Notes: generated by a model not told the origin, from the letters alone. Counted from the first letter of the stretch, positions 33,124-42,262 are shown. The stretch is DNA of 64,000 bases from Amycolatopsis sp. CA-126428 (GCF_002904335.1 NZ_PPHF01000157.1:62001-126000); one strand, 5' to 3'. A program made the numbers and translations.

Positions 33124-34560
33124 TCAGATGCGCGCGAGCTGCTCCAGGACGCCGACGGCGGCGGCGATGTCGCCGGTGAGCGGCCGGTCGTCGAGGCTCT
33201 CCTCCAGCACCGCCGACGCCGTTTCGAACGCGTCCCGCACCGGCAGCTCCACCAGGTCGGCCTCCCGCATCCGCAGCGCGCGGACCGCCGCGACCAGCTC
33301 GCAGGCCAGCACCTGCTGGTAGGCCGAGCACGCTGCCGTCGCCGCGCGGGCCGCCTGGGTCGAGAAGCTCGCGTGGTCCTCGATGCCGCGGGACACCACC
33401 GCCGTGCCGAGCGTGGCCGGGAGCGCCGCCTGACGCAGCTCGGTCAGGGCGTCGTGCGCCACGTACTCCAGGATCATCACGCCCGAGCTGCCCGGCGGCC
33501 CCGCCGCCAGGAACGGCCGCAGCCCGGTGAACTCCGGCTCCACCAGGTCGCCGAGGCGCGCCACCGACAGCTCCGCCACCTGGTGCACGGTCGCCCGGGC
33601 CTGGTCCAGCGCCGTCGACACGTACGCGGTGTGGAAGTGCGCGTGGTGGTAGGCGTCGTTGTGGACCGTCGAGATCATCGGGTTCTCCGTGCTCGCGTTG
33701 ATCTCGACGGCGAGGACGTCCCGCAGGTAGTGGATCGCGTCCAGGGCCGGGCCCTGGACCTGCGGGAACGCGCGCAGCCCGAACGGGTCCTGGATCCGCC
33801 GTCCCGGCTTCGGCGTCTGGTGCATGCCCAGCAGCCGCCGCATCTCGGCCGCGCAGGCGACCTGCCCCGCGTGCGGACGCGCTTCGTGCACCGGCGTCGC
33901 GTACGCCTCGGGGTTGCCGTCGAGCGCGACGTACGTCAGTGCCGCGACGGCGTGGCTCGCGCGGGTCAGCGTGTCCAGGCGCATCGCCGCGAGGGTCGCT
34001 TCGGCGAGCGTCGCGGCGTTGCTGCTCATGAAGGCCAGCGCGTCGCCGGCCTGCACCGCCACCGGCGGCACGTGCCCGATCACCCACGGCCGCTCGCCGG
34101 TGAGTGCCAGCGCCGCTTCGGCGAGCGGCGCCAGGTCGCCGGTGCCGATCGCGCCGAGCCGGTGCACCAGCGGCAACGCGCCGGTGCGGACCGCTTCGGC
34201 CAGCGTGCCGATCAGCTCGGGGCTGATCCCGGACCGGCCGGACAGCAGCTGGTTGAGCCGGATCAGCAGCATCGCCCGCACCTGGCCGGGCGGCATCTCG
34301 TCGCCGCTGCCGCCCGCGTGGCTGCGCAGCAGCCGCAGGCCGTGCTCGACCGAGCTTTCGACGGTGTCGTCCTTGTTGGCCCCGACGCCGGTGGTCCGGC
34401 CGTAGACCACCCGCCGCGTGCTCAGTTCTTCGGCCAGCTTCCACGCGTGCTCGGCCGCTCGCAGCGCGGCGATCGAGACGTCGATACCCAGCGGCCCCCC
34501 GGTGCGCGCCGCGGTCACCACGTCCGCGCACCGCAGGGTCCGGCCGTCCACCCGGATCAT
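33124..34560 (-). CDS. HAL/PAL/TAL family protein with altered MIO motif
   Basis: 478 residues from ATG 34560, with GGAAGGAG 11 nt upstream; GTG 34590 is less likely. The family frame is clear: VVYGRTTGVGANKD, LIRLNQLLSGRSGIS, ENPMISTVHN and SRGIEDHAS. However the MIO-forming region reads LGAIGTGDLAPL instead of the canonical GSVGASGDLAPL: one residue is missing and the Ala-Ser-Gly triad is Gly-Thr-Gly. The QDxYSxR motif is QDPFGLR. Normal MIO formation therefore looks doubtful. It may be a variant lyase, an aminomutase, or a non-catalytic homologue. Length is normal. Confidence 0.8.
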   Translation of the reverse strand: MIRVDGRTLRCADVVTAARTGGPLGIDVSIAALRAAEHAWKLAEELSTRRVVYGRTTGVGANKDDTVESSVEHGLRLLRSHAGGSGDEMPPGQVRAMLLIRLNQLLSGRSGISPELIGTLAEAVRTGALPLVHRLGAIGTGDLAPLAEAALALTGERPWVIGHVPPVAVQAGDALAFMSSNAATLAEATLAAMRLDTLTRASHAVAALTYVALDGNPEAYATPVHEARPHAGQVACAAEMRRLLGMHQTPKPGRRIQDPFGLRAFPQVQGPALDAIHYLRDVLAVEINASTENPMISTVHNDAYHHAHFHTAYVSTALDQARATVHQVAELSVARLGDLVEPEFTGLRPFLAAGPPGSSGVMILEYVAHDALTELRQAALPATLGTAVVSRGIEDHASFSTQAARAATAACSAYQQVLACELVAAVRALRMREADLVELPVRDAFETASAVLEESLDDRPLTGDIAAAVGVLEQLARI

Positions 34561-34597
34561 CAAGGGCAGTCTCCTTCCGACTGCCCTCACTATGCGG

Positions 34598-35080
34598 CTA
34601 GGGCGACGGCGGCTGCCAGGGAGGGAGCGGCCAGTCCCACTGCGGGACGGGCTCGTGGAGGTTCGGCTCGGCGCCGGGCGCGGAGAAGATGACGGCGAGC
34701 CGGCTGCCCCATTCGAGGTAGCCGGCGAAGGCGGCGCGGAACTCGGGATCGGCGGGCAGGCCGGCCTCGTCGGCGGCGTCGAGCAGCAGGTTCACCCACC
34801 GCCGCCGCTGCTCTTCGGTGATGCCGCGCCCCAGGTGGCGGCCGATCATGTGGGCGTGGCCGCCGTGGCTCGCCGAGTACTCGGCCGGCCCGCCGAAGAC
34901 TTCGCCGAGCCACACCGCGACGTGCTGGGGGTGGTCGGTGTCCATGCCGCGGAAGACCGGCTCGAGCAGCGGGTCTTCCAGGACGTGGCCGTAGAAGATC
35001 GTCAACAGCTTCACGAGGGCTTCGCGGCCCCCGGCCCAGTCGTAGAGGGTGGGGGTCGGCGGGGTTTCTGGCACGATCAC
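34598..35080 (-). CDS. glbO: group II truncated haemoglobin-like protein (GlbO type)
   Basis: 160 residues from GTG 35080; the open frame continues to GTG 35119, and a GTG at 35074 is also possible, so the start is uncertain. The helical globin core carries TLYDWAGGREALVKLL, then YSASHGGHAHMIGRH with the likely proximal His, and EEQRRRWVNLLLDAAD with the group II Trp. Group II haemoglobins bind oxygen or NO and are linked to oxidative and nitrosative protection. The gene is divergent from an HxlR-type regulator, with less than 70 bp between starts. Confidence 0.8.
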   Translation of the reverse strand: MIVPETPPTPTLYDWAGGREALVKLLTIFYGHVLEDPLLEPVFRGMDTDHPQHVAVWLGEVFGGPAEYSASHGGHAHMIGRHLGRGITEEQRRRWVNLLLDAADEAGLPADPEFRAAFAGYLEWGSRLAVIFSAPGAEPNLHEPVPQWDWPLPPWQPPSP

Positions 35081-35148
35081 CGGATCAGGCAACCAGGGGC
35101 GGCCCGGCCGGGCAACCACGTACTTTCCGGTGCGTAGGGGAGAGCGGG

Positions 35149-35481
35149 ATGAAGCGGTACCACTGCGCGACGGAGCTGGCGGTCGACCTGATCGGCGGCA
35201 AGTGGAAGCCGGTGATCCTGGCCCACCTCAAGGAGGGCGCCCACCGCTACGGCGAGCTGCGGCGCCGGATGCCGGGCGTGAGCGAGAAGATGCTGACCCA
35301 GCAGCTGCGCGAGCTGACGGCGGACGGCATCGTCCGCCGCGAGGAGTTCGACGGCCGGGTCCCGCACGTCGAGTACCACCTGACCGAGGTGGGGGAGGAG
35401 CTCCGCCCGGCGCTGACGGCGCTGTACGAGTGGGGCGAGCGCCGCGCGACCGAGCGGGGCATCACCTTCGAGCCGGGCTGA
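35149..35481 (+). CDS. HxlR family winged-helix regulator
   Basis: 110 residues from ATG 35149 with AGGGGAGA upstream. HxlR signature: YHCATELAVDLIGGKWKPVI, followed by the recognition region VSEKMLTQQLRELTADGIV and the wing FDGRVPHVEYHLT. Cys6 is the N-terminal Cys that acts as a redox switch in YodB-type relatives. The divergent neighbour is a truncated haemoglobin, so redox or nitrosative control of that gene is a reasonable inference. It converges on the ArsR gene with a 10-bp gap. Confidence 0.88.
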   Translation: MKRYHCATELAVDLIGGKWKPVILAHLKEGAHRYGELRRRMPGVSEKMLTQQLRELTADGIVRREEFDGRVPHVEYHLTEVGEELRPALTALYEWGERRATERGITFEPG

Positions 35482-35491
35482 CCGCCCGGGG

Positions 35492-35800
35492 TCAGCCCGG
35501 ATCCGTCTCGTCGAGCCGCCGCTCCAGGGCGTCCAGGTGGTCCGACCAGAAGCGGCGGTAGGGGGCCAGCCAGGCGTCGACCTCGGCCAGCGGCTCGGGG
35601 CGCAGGGCGTAGCACCGCCGCTGCGCCGCGACCCGCACGGTCACCAGCCCGGCTTCGCGCAGCACCCGCAGGTGCTTGGACACCGCGGGCTGGCTCAGCT
35701 CCAGCCGCTCGACCAGCTCGCCGACCGAGCGCTCGCCCTCGCGCAGCAGGTCGAGGATGGTCCGGCGCCGGGGTTCGGCGAGGACGTCGAAAGTCTGCAT
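35492..35800 (-). CDS. ArsR family winged-helix regulator
   Basis: 102 residues from ATG 35800 (MQTFDVLAEPRRRTILDLL). The recognition helix is LSQPAVSKHLRVLREAGLV, followed by a wing with VRVAAQRRCYALRPEPL. No metal-binding ELCVCD motif is visible, so it is a non-metal SdpR-like member. Upstream in reverse are TTGACA (35834-35839) and CACATT (35810-35815), 18 bp apart, which would give an almost leaderless transcript. It is divergent from the chitinase gene. Confidence 0.85.
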   Translation of the reverse strand: MQTFDVLAEPRRRTILDLLREGERSVGELVERLELSQPAVSKHLRVLREAGLVTVRVAAQRRCYALRPEPLAEVDAWLAPYRRFWSDHLDALERRLDETDPG

Positions 35801-35856
35801 CACTCCTGAAATGTGCTCCGCCGGGCATATTCCTGTCAAGGAATGTGGACCTTGCA

Positions 35857-35897
35857 TGGTCTGAACCATTGACCTAGTGGTCTAGTCCACTTACGGT
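35857..35897 (+). promoter_or_regulatory. chitinase promoter with two DasR-like (dre) sites
   Basis: TTGACC (35869-35874) and TACGGT (35892-35897) have the ideal 17-bp spacing. The spacer holds AGTGGTCTAGTCCACT (35876-35891), which contains an 11-of-12 match to the dre core TGGTCTAGACCA at 35878-35889. A second copy, TGGTCTGAACCA (35857-35868, 10 of 12), lies 21 bp upstream. DasR in Streptomyces represses chitinase genes through such sites. Confidence 0.75.
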
Positions 35898-35957
35898 AGG
35901 TGTGGTCCCCACCACTCCGGCACCGTGGCCGTGAGGAATTCCCCGGAGGGAGAACGC

Positions 35958-37172
<1,215 letters not shown>

Positions 37173-37177
37173 CGGCT

Positions 37178-37215
37178 CCCGGTGCGGCCGGCCGGACGCC
37201 GGCCGCACCGGGTTT
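37178..37215 (+). terminator. chitinase terminator
   Basis: A perfect 15-bp stem (37178-37192 and 37198-37212) with a 5-nt loop is followed by TTT. It begins 6 bp after the chitinase stop and is a good intrinsic terminator. Confidence 0.88.
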
Positions 37216-37439
37216 CACACCGCTCCCGCGGGTGGGTGCTCCGCTGCCGCGCGCAGGAGGTCGCCGAGCACCGCGAGGTCCACATCGGACAGCCGCTTTC
37301 CCGGCCGAGGCGTCCCGGTAGTGGTACCGGCCGGAGCCGGGCATGCCGAACTCCATCGTCGGCTCGAGGTCCGGCGCCGGCTCCCGGATGAGCGCGGGCA
37401 GCGCCCGCAGCTCGCCCTGCCGGGCCGCGCGATTAGGGT
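37215..37439 (-). pseudogene. remnant of a DUF1801-like gene
   Basis: The reverse strand holds two pieces in different frames. The upstream piece reads LRALPALIREPAPDLEPTME and FGMPGSGRYHYR, resembling the DUF1801 domain core. The downstream piece reads KRLSDVDLAVLGDLLRAAAE to a stop at 37215-37217, resembling the family's C-terminal end. The middle of the domain is missing, a frameshift joins the halves and no start is visible, so this looks like a decayed fragment. It lies between chitinase and the DUF2461 gene. The family guess is from memory of motif pattern. Confidence 0.45.
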
Positions 37440-37446
37440 CGTCCGC

Positions 37447-38112
37447 GTGACGTTCAGCGGATTCGGCGAGTACGCCGTCGACTTCTACGACGGCCTCGTG
37501 GAAGACAACTCCAAGCCCTACTGGGACGACCACGTCGAGACCTACAAGTCCGACGTCCGGGCCCCGATGGAAGCGCTGCTGGCCGAGCTGGCGCCCGAGT
37601 TCTCCGACGGCTTCGGCGAGCCCAAGGTGTTCCGCCCCTACCGGGACGTCCGGTTCGCCAAGGACAAGACGCCGTACAAGACCCACTGCGGGGCGGTCAT
37701 CGAACAGGGCCGCGGCGGCGGCGCCTACTACGTCGAGGTGGGGCCGGAGGGCCTGCGCGTCGGCGGCGGCTGCTTCCACCTGGCGTCCGACCAGATCGCG
37801 CGGTTCCGCCAGGCCGTCGACACCGAGCTGCACGGGGAAGCGCTGCGGAAGATCCTCGCGAAGCTCGAACGCGCCGGCTGGGAGGTCAAGGGCGACCGGC
37901 TCAAGTCCAAGCCGCGCGGGTTCGACGCCGACCACCCGCGCCTCGACCTGCTGCGCCACCGCTCGGTGTACGCCGTGCGCGGCTGGGAGCCCGACGACGT
38001 CCTGCACGAGCGGGGCGCCCTCGAGCGCGTCCGGAAGGCCTGGCGGCAGCTGCGCGAGTTCAACGAGTGGGCCCGCGACCGGGTCGGCCCAAGTGAACAA
38101 CCGCGTCGCTGA
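37447..38112 (+). CDS. DUF2461 family protein
   Basis: 221 residues from GTG 37447 (the open frame back to 37321 has no site). The opening FSGFGEYAVDFYDGLVEDNS and YWDDHVETYKSDVRAPM are typical of the DUF2461/TIGR02453 family. The middle run FRPYRDVRFAKDKTPYKTHC is its most conserved part, with basic and aromatic residues. Function is unknown. The protein is soluble with no signal. A G+C-rich hairpin follows the stop. Confidence 0.85.
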   Translation: MTFSGFGEYAVDFYDGLVEDNSKPYWDDHVETYKSDVRAPMEALLAELAPEFSDGFGEPKVFRPYRDVRFAKDKTPYKTHCGAVIEQGRGGGAYYVEVGPEGLRVGGGCFHLASDQIARFRQAVDTELHGEALRKILAKLERAGWEVKGDRLKSKPRGFDADHPRLDLLRHRSVYAVRGWEPDDVLHERGALERVRKAWRQLREFNEWARDRVGPSEQPRR

Positions 38113-38126
38113 GGGGACAGTGACAT

Positions 38127-38143
38127 CCGGGGCTTCGCCCCGG
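38127..38143. terminator. short GC hairpin after the DUF2461 gene
   Basis: CCGGGGC (38127-38133) pairs with GCCCCGG (38137-38143) around a 3-nt loop, just beyond the DUF2461 stop. A further partial hairpin runs to about 38175. It is probably a terminator. Confidence 0.5.
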
Positions 38144-38262
38144 GCCGGGGGCTCCGCCACCCGGACCCCCAGTGAACCTGAGCAGGCAGGTTTCTGAACA
38201 CTTTCTTGAACATTCGGGATCGGTACAGACGTACGAGCGAAGAGGGTCTACGCTATGTGGAC

Positions 38263-39687
38263 GTGAGCCGACGCGCGAAGATCGTTTGTACCCTGGGCCC
38301 TGCCACCGCGACCCCGGAGAAGATGCGGGCCCTGGTGGATGCCGGCATGGACGTGGCCAGAATGAACTTCAGCCACGGCAGCCACAGTGACCACAAGCAG
38401 GTCTACGACCTGATCCGGGCCGCGGCCGCCGAGAGCGGCCGCGCGGTCGGCATCCTCGCCGACCTGCAGGGCCCGAAGATCCGCCTGGGCACCTTCGCCG
38501 GTGGCCCGGTCGAGTGGCACAACGGCGACGTCGTCCGGATCACCGTCGAGGACGTCGCCGGCACCCACGACCGGGTCTCGACCACCTACAAGGGCCTGGC
38601 GAGGGACGCCAAGCCCGGCGACCGGCTGCTCGTCGACGACGGCAAGGTCGGCCTGGTGGTCCGCGAGGTCGAGGGCCAGGACGTGGTCTGCGAGGTCACC
38701 GAGGGTGGCCCGGTCAGCAACAACAAGGGCGTCTCGCTGCCGGGCATGGACGTCTCCGTGCCGGCGCTGTCCGAGAAGGACATCGAGGACCTCGAGTTCG
38801 CGCTCGAGCTGGGCGTCGACTTCATCGCCCTGTCCTTCGTCCGCTCGCCGGCCGACATCGACCTGGTCCACCAGGTGATGGACCGGGTCGGCAAGGGCCG
38901 GCTGCCGGTCGTCGCCAAGGTCGAGAAGCCCGAAGCCGTCTACAACCTCGAAGCGATCGTGCTGGCCTTCGACGCGGTCATGGTCGCCCGCGGCGACCTC
39001 GGCGTCGAGCTGCCGCTGGAGCAGGTCCCGCTGGTGCAGAAGCGCGCCATCCAGATCTGCCGCGAGAACGCGAAGCCGGTCATCGTCGCGACGCAGATGC
39101 TCGAGTCGATGATCAACAACTCCCGGCCGACCCGCGCCGAGGCCTCCGACGTCGCGAACGCGGTCCTCGACGGCGCCGACGCGCTGATGCTGTCCGGCGA
39201 GACCTCGGTCGGCCGGTACGCGATCGAGGTCGTGGAGACGATGGGCCGGATCATCGAGGCGGTCGAGACCGACTCGCCGATCGTGCCGCCGCTGACGCAC
39301 GTCCCGCGCACCAAGCGCGGCGTGATCTCCTACGCCGCCCGCGACATCGGCGAGCGGCTCAACGCGAAGGCCCTGGTCGCGTTCACGCAGTCCGGTGACA
39401 CCGTGCGCCGGCTGGCCCGGCTGCACACCCGGCTGCCGCTGCTGGCCTTCACCCCCGAAGAGTGCGTGCGCAGCCAGCTGTCGATGACCTGGGGCACCAA
39501 CACCCACATCGTGCCGCGGGTGGAGTCGACCGACCAGATGATCCAGCAGGTCGACCACGCGATGCTGGACATGGGCAAGTACCAGAAGGGCGACCTGGTC
39601 GTCATCGTCGCGGGCTCCCCGCCGGGCACCGTGGGCTCGACCAACCTCATCCACGTGCACCGCCTCGGTGAAGACGACCACGCATAA
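38263..39687 (+). CDS. pyk: pyruvate kinase
   Basis: 474 residues from GTG 38263 (VSRRAKIVCTLGPATATPE); GTG 38257 has the better placed AGAGGG and is the alternative. Motifs: MNFSHGSHSDHKQ, ADLQGPKIRLGTF, FIALSFVRSPADI, VVAKVEKPEAV, VMVARGDLGVELP, ATQMLESMINNSRPTRAEAS and LSGETSVGRY. It converts phosphoenolpyruvate and ADP to pyruvate and ATP. With pfkA nearby it forms the lower glycolytic set in this window. It is followed after 36 bp by tesB on the same strand. Confidence 0.95.
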   Translation: MSRRAKIVCTLGPATATPEKMRALVDAGMDVARMNFSHGSHSDHKQVYDLIRAAAAESGRAVGILADLQGPKIRLGTFAGGPVEWHNGDVVRITVEDVAGTHDRVSTTYKGLARDAKPGDRLLVDDGKVGLVVREVEGQDVVCEVTEGGPVSNNKGVSLPGMDVSVPALSEKDIEDLEFALELGVDFIALSFVRSPADIDLVHQVMDRVGKGRLPVVAKVEKPEAVYNLEAIVLAFDAVMVARGDLGVELPLEQVPLVQKRAIQICRENAKPVIVATQMLESMINNSRPTRAEASDVANAVLDGADALMLSGETSVGRYAIEVVETMGRIIEAVETDSPIVPPLTHVPRTKRGVISYAARDIGERLNAKALVAFTQSGDTVRRLARLHTRLPLLAFTPEECVRSQLSMTWGTNTHIVPRVESTDQMIQQVDHAMLDMGKYQKGDLVVIVAGSPPGTVGSTNLIHVHRLGEDDHA

Positions 39688-39723
39688 GGGACGCGTCACC
39701 CGTTCAGCACATAAGGTCTGGCC

Positions 39724-40620
39724 ATGACTGAATTGGCCAGGACGGCCGCCACCGAACTGGACATCCCCGGTGGCGGCCAGCCGGTGCTCGACCGCTTGAT
39801 CGCGCTGCTCGACCTGGAAAAGATCGAAGAGAACATCTTCCGCGGCGTCTCGCCCGCCCACTCGCCGGTGCGGGTGTTCGGCGGGCAGGTCGCCGGCCAG
39901 GCGCTGGTCGCGGCCGGGCGCACCGTCCCCGAGGAACGCCGGGTGCACTCGCTGCACGCGTACTTCATCCGCGGCGGCGACCCGAGCGTCCCGATCGTGT
40001 ACGAAGTCGACCGGATCCGGGACGGCCGCTCGTTCACCACGCGCCGCGTGGTGGCGATCCAGCACGGCAAGGCGATCTTCTCCCTCTCGGCGTCGTTCCA
40101 GACCGACGAACCGGGCATCGAGCACGCCGAGGTCATGCCCGAGGGCGTCCCGGCGCCGGAGACGCTGCCGACGCTGATGGAACGCGCCGAGGGCTACGCG
40201 ATCGGCGCGCACGCCCGGCCGCGGCCGATCGACCTGCGCTACGTCAACGAGCCGCCGTGGGTCACCCGCGAGACCGGCGAGCGGCCCGCGCGCAACCAGG
40301 TGTGGATGCGCGCCGACGGGAAACTGCCCGACCAGCAGCTGCTGCACGTCTGCGTGCTGACCTACGCCTCGGACATGACGCTGCTGGACTCGGTGCTCGC
40401 GCGCCACGGCGTCTACTGGGACACCGACAAGGTGCTCGGCGCCAGCCTCGACCACGCACTGTGGTTCCACCGCCCGTTCCGCGCGGACGAGTGGTTCCTC
40501 TACGACAGCGCCTCGCCGACGGCGTCCGGCGCCCGCGGTCTGGCCACCGGCCGGTTCTTCGCCGAGGACGGCACGCTGATCGCGACGGTCGTCCAAGAAG
40601 GACTCTTGCGCGTCCTGTGA
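39724..40620 (+). CDS. tesB: acyl-CoA thioesterase II
   Basis: 298 residues from ATG 39724. It is a tandem hot-dog thioesterase: RVFGGQVAGQALVAAGRTVP and VHSLHAYFIRGGDPSVPI in the first domain, SLDHALWFHRPFRADEWFLY and GARGLATGRFFAEDG in the second. It hydrolyses medium- to long-chain acyl-CoA. It follows pyk at 36 bp, an arrangement seen in other actinobacteria, and ends about 80 bp before a long terminator hairpin. Confidence 0.93.
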   Translation: MTELARTAATELDIPGGGQPVLDRLIALLDLEKIEENIFRGVSPAHSPVRVFGGQVAGQALVAAGRTVPEERRVHSLHAYFIRGGDPSVPIVYEVDRIRDGRSFTTRRVVAIQHGKAIFSLSASFQTDEPGIEHAEVMPEGVPAPETLPTLMERAEGYAIGAHARPRPIDLRYVNEPPWVTRETGERPARNQVWMRADGKLPDQQLLHVCVLTYASDMTLLDSVLARHGVYWDTDKVLGASLDHALWFHRPFRADEWFLYDSASPTASGARGLATGRFFAEDGTLIATVVQEGLLRVL

Positions 40621-40697
40621 AGTTCGCCGGGAAATCACCCGCACGGGCGACGAATGGTCCGAATATCCGTCGCCGGAAAAGGGCATTCGGCCCGGGT

Positions 40698-40738
40698 GAG
40701 GGGGCCGGGACCGATCGGGGGACGGCCCCGGACCCCTC
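40698..40738 (+). terminator. probable tesB terminator
   Basis: Arms 40698-40712 and 40724-40738 match at 13 of 15 positions with an 11-nt loop, beginning 78 bp beyond the tesB stop. No T-run follows. The region 40739-40969 holds the regulator promoter and one palindrome, without further genes. Confidence 0.6.
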
Positions 40739-40861
40739 CGTGTGATGATCGCGCGGCATTCCGCGCGGTCATCGTCTACCCTGCTCAGAGGCCAGTCGAA
40801 GCCACGGCTGGCCGACTGTCAGGCGCCCGACGCAGTGCAGGGTGCGAGGATACAAGAGCAT

Positions 40862-40876
40862 TCTGCAAATTGCAGA
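40862..40876. promoter_or_regulatory. palindrome upstream of the Scr1-type regulator
   Basis: TCTGCAA at 40862-40868 and TTGCAGA at 40870-40876 form a perfect palindrome around one base. It is in a locally A/T-rich stretch about 94 bp before the regulator start, so it is a candidate operator. Confidence 0.5.
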
Positions 40877-40969
40877 TCCGGTGCCGGAATCCCCTCGCGT
40901 TAATGTTCCACCAACTCCGCGCCCGGCTGGTTAGATGCAGGAAGTACGTCGACATCCGGAGGTACCGCG

Positions 40970-41872
40970 ATGGCCAGGGGACAGAGCCCCACCGTTCGCC
41001 GGCGGCGGCTTTCGGGCGAGCTGCGCCGGCTCCGCGAGGCCGCGGACCTCACCATCGACGAGGTGGGCGAGAAGCTCGAGTGCTCCGCCTCGAAGATCAG
41101 CCGCATCGAGACCGGCCACGTCGGGGTCACCCCGCGTGACGCCCGGGACATGCTGGCCCTCTACGGGATCACCGGCGACGAGCAGGAGGCGCTCGTCCAG
41201 CTGGCCAGGGAAGCCCGCAAGCGCGGCTGGTGGCACGCGTACAACGAGGTCTTCACCGGTACCTTCGTCGGGCTCGAAGCCGACGCCAGCTCACTGCGCG
41301 CGTTCCAGGCCCTCCTGGTGCCCGGGCTGCTGCAGACCGAGCGCTACGCCCGCGCGGTGATCCGCGCGCTGCGGCCGGACGCCGACGACGCCGAGATCCG
41401 CCGCCGCGTCGCCGCCCGGATGGCCCGCCAGGAACTGCTGTCCGAAACCCCGCCACCCGAGTACTGGGCGGTGATGGACGAAGCCGTGCTGCGCCGCGTG
41501 GTCGACGGGCCCGAGGTGATGGCCGAGCAGCTCTACCGGATGGTCGCCGTCGCCGAGAAACCGAACGTGACCGTCCAGGTCGTGCCGTTCGGTGCCGGCG
41601 CGCACCCCGGCATGGAAGGCCCCTTCCTGATCATGGGCTTCCCCGAGCAGGCCGACCCGGACGTCGTCTACGTCGACGACAGCACGTCCAGCGGCCTCTA
41701 CCTGGAGGAACCCACAGACGTGCGGCGCTACGGGCTGATGTTCGACCATCTGCGCGCGGCCGCACTGAAACCGGACGACTCGGTGGACCTGATCGCCGAG
41801 GCGGCCGGACGGTTCGCCGAACAGGCGGCCGTACCGGGTCCGGTGCACCATCCGGATCCGCGGACACAGTAA
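40970..41872 (+). CDS. helix-turn-helix regulator with DUF5753 (Scr1 family)
   Basis: 300 residues from ATG 40970, with GGAGG upstream. The N-terminal XRE HTH includes SGELRRLREAADLTIDEVGE and LECSASKISRIETGHVGVTP. The C-terminal DUF5753 sensor domain begins near FTGTFVGLEADASSLRAFQA and contains LLVPGLLQTERYARAVI and VQVVPFGAGAHPGMEGPF, its usual block. Such proteins are typically paired with a DUF397 protein, as here, and affect development or stress in actinomycetes (WhiJ/BldB-like systems). It is 13 bp from the DUF397 gene. Confidence 0.92.
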   Translation: MARGQSPTVRRRRLSGELRRLREAADLTIDEVGEKLECSASKISRIETGHVGVTPRDARDMLALYGITGDEQEALVQLAREARKRGWWHAYNEVFTGTFVGLEADASSLRAFQALLVPGLLQTERYARAVIRALRPDADDAEIRRRVAARMARQELLSETPPPEYWAVMDEAVLRRVVDGPEVMAEQLYRMVAVAEKPNVTVQVVPFGAGAHPGMEGPFLIMGFPEQADPDVVYVDDSTSSGLYLEEPTDVRRYGLMFDHLRAAALKPDDSVDLIAEAAGRFAEQAAVPGPVHHPDPRTQ

Positions 41873-41885
41873 GGGAGTGGGGACC

Positions 41886-42089
41886 ATGGAAGCAGAACTC
41901 TCCGGAGCGCGGTGGCGCAAGAGCAGCCACAGCGGTGGCGGCAACGACTGCGTCGAGGTCGCGTTCGTCGCCGGCGGGGCCGCGGTGCGCGACTCGAAGG
42001 ACCCCGAAGGGGGTGCGTTCCGCCTGCCCGCGTCGGGTTGGCGGGGGCTGCTGGCCGCGGTGCGGACCGGTGGCCCGGCGCGCGACTGA
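41886..42089 (+). CDS. DUF397 small protein
   Basis: 67 residues from ATG 41886 with AAGGGAG upstream; GTG 41877 is an alternative. It has the DUF397 signature: ARWRKSSHSGGGNDCVEVAF and VAGGAAVRDSKDPEGGAF. It is the usual partner of Scr1-type regulators and probably modulates the HTH protein encoded just upstream. A strong terminator follows. Confidence 0.9.
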   Translation: MEAELSGARWRKSSHSGGGNDCVEVAFVAGGAAVRDSKDPEGGAFRLPASGWRGLLAAVRTGGPARD

Positions 42090-42115
42090 GGCGCTTAGGG
42101 AAAAGACGCTTGGAG

Positions 42116-42167
42116 AAGACCCCTTACCCCCGCCGAGCTGGGCTCGGCCGGGAGTAAGGGGTCTTTT
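42116..42167 (+). terminator. intrinsic terminator of the Scr1/DUF397 operon
   Basis: AAGACCCCTTAC at 42116-42127 pairs perfectly with GTAAGGGGTCTT at 42154-42165, with a nested GCCGAGC/GCTCGGC stem, and is followed by TT. Confidence 0.88.
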
Positions 42168-42208
42168 CGCGCGATGCCTGCGTGATCACCCGATGCCCGG
42201 GTCTCCCC

Positions 42209-42225
42209 CTCAGGACGAACCTGAG
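42209..42225. promoter_or_regulatory. palindrome upstream of the 66-residue protein
   Basis: CTCAGG at 42209-42214 and CCTGAG at 42220-42225 are a perfect 6-bp inverted repeat with 5-bp spacing, 38 bp before the start at 42263. It could be an operator of the local regulators. Confidence 0.45.
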
Positions 42226-42262
42226 TGCTACCAGACGGAGAACCCAGGGACAGGGGAACACG

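Noticed and set aside
38248..40686. 812-codon reverse frame under pyk and tesB
   Set aside because: Same reason: composition-driven shadow, rich in Asp/Val/His repeats with no recognised motif.
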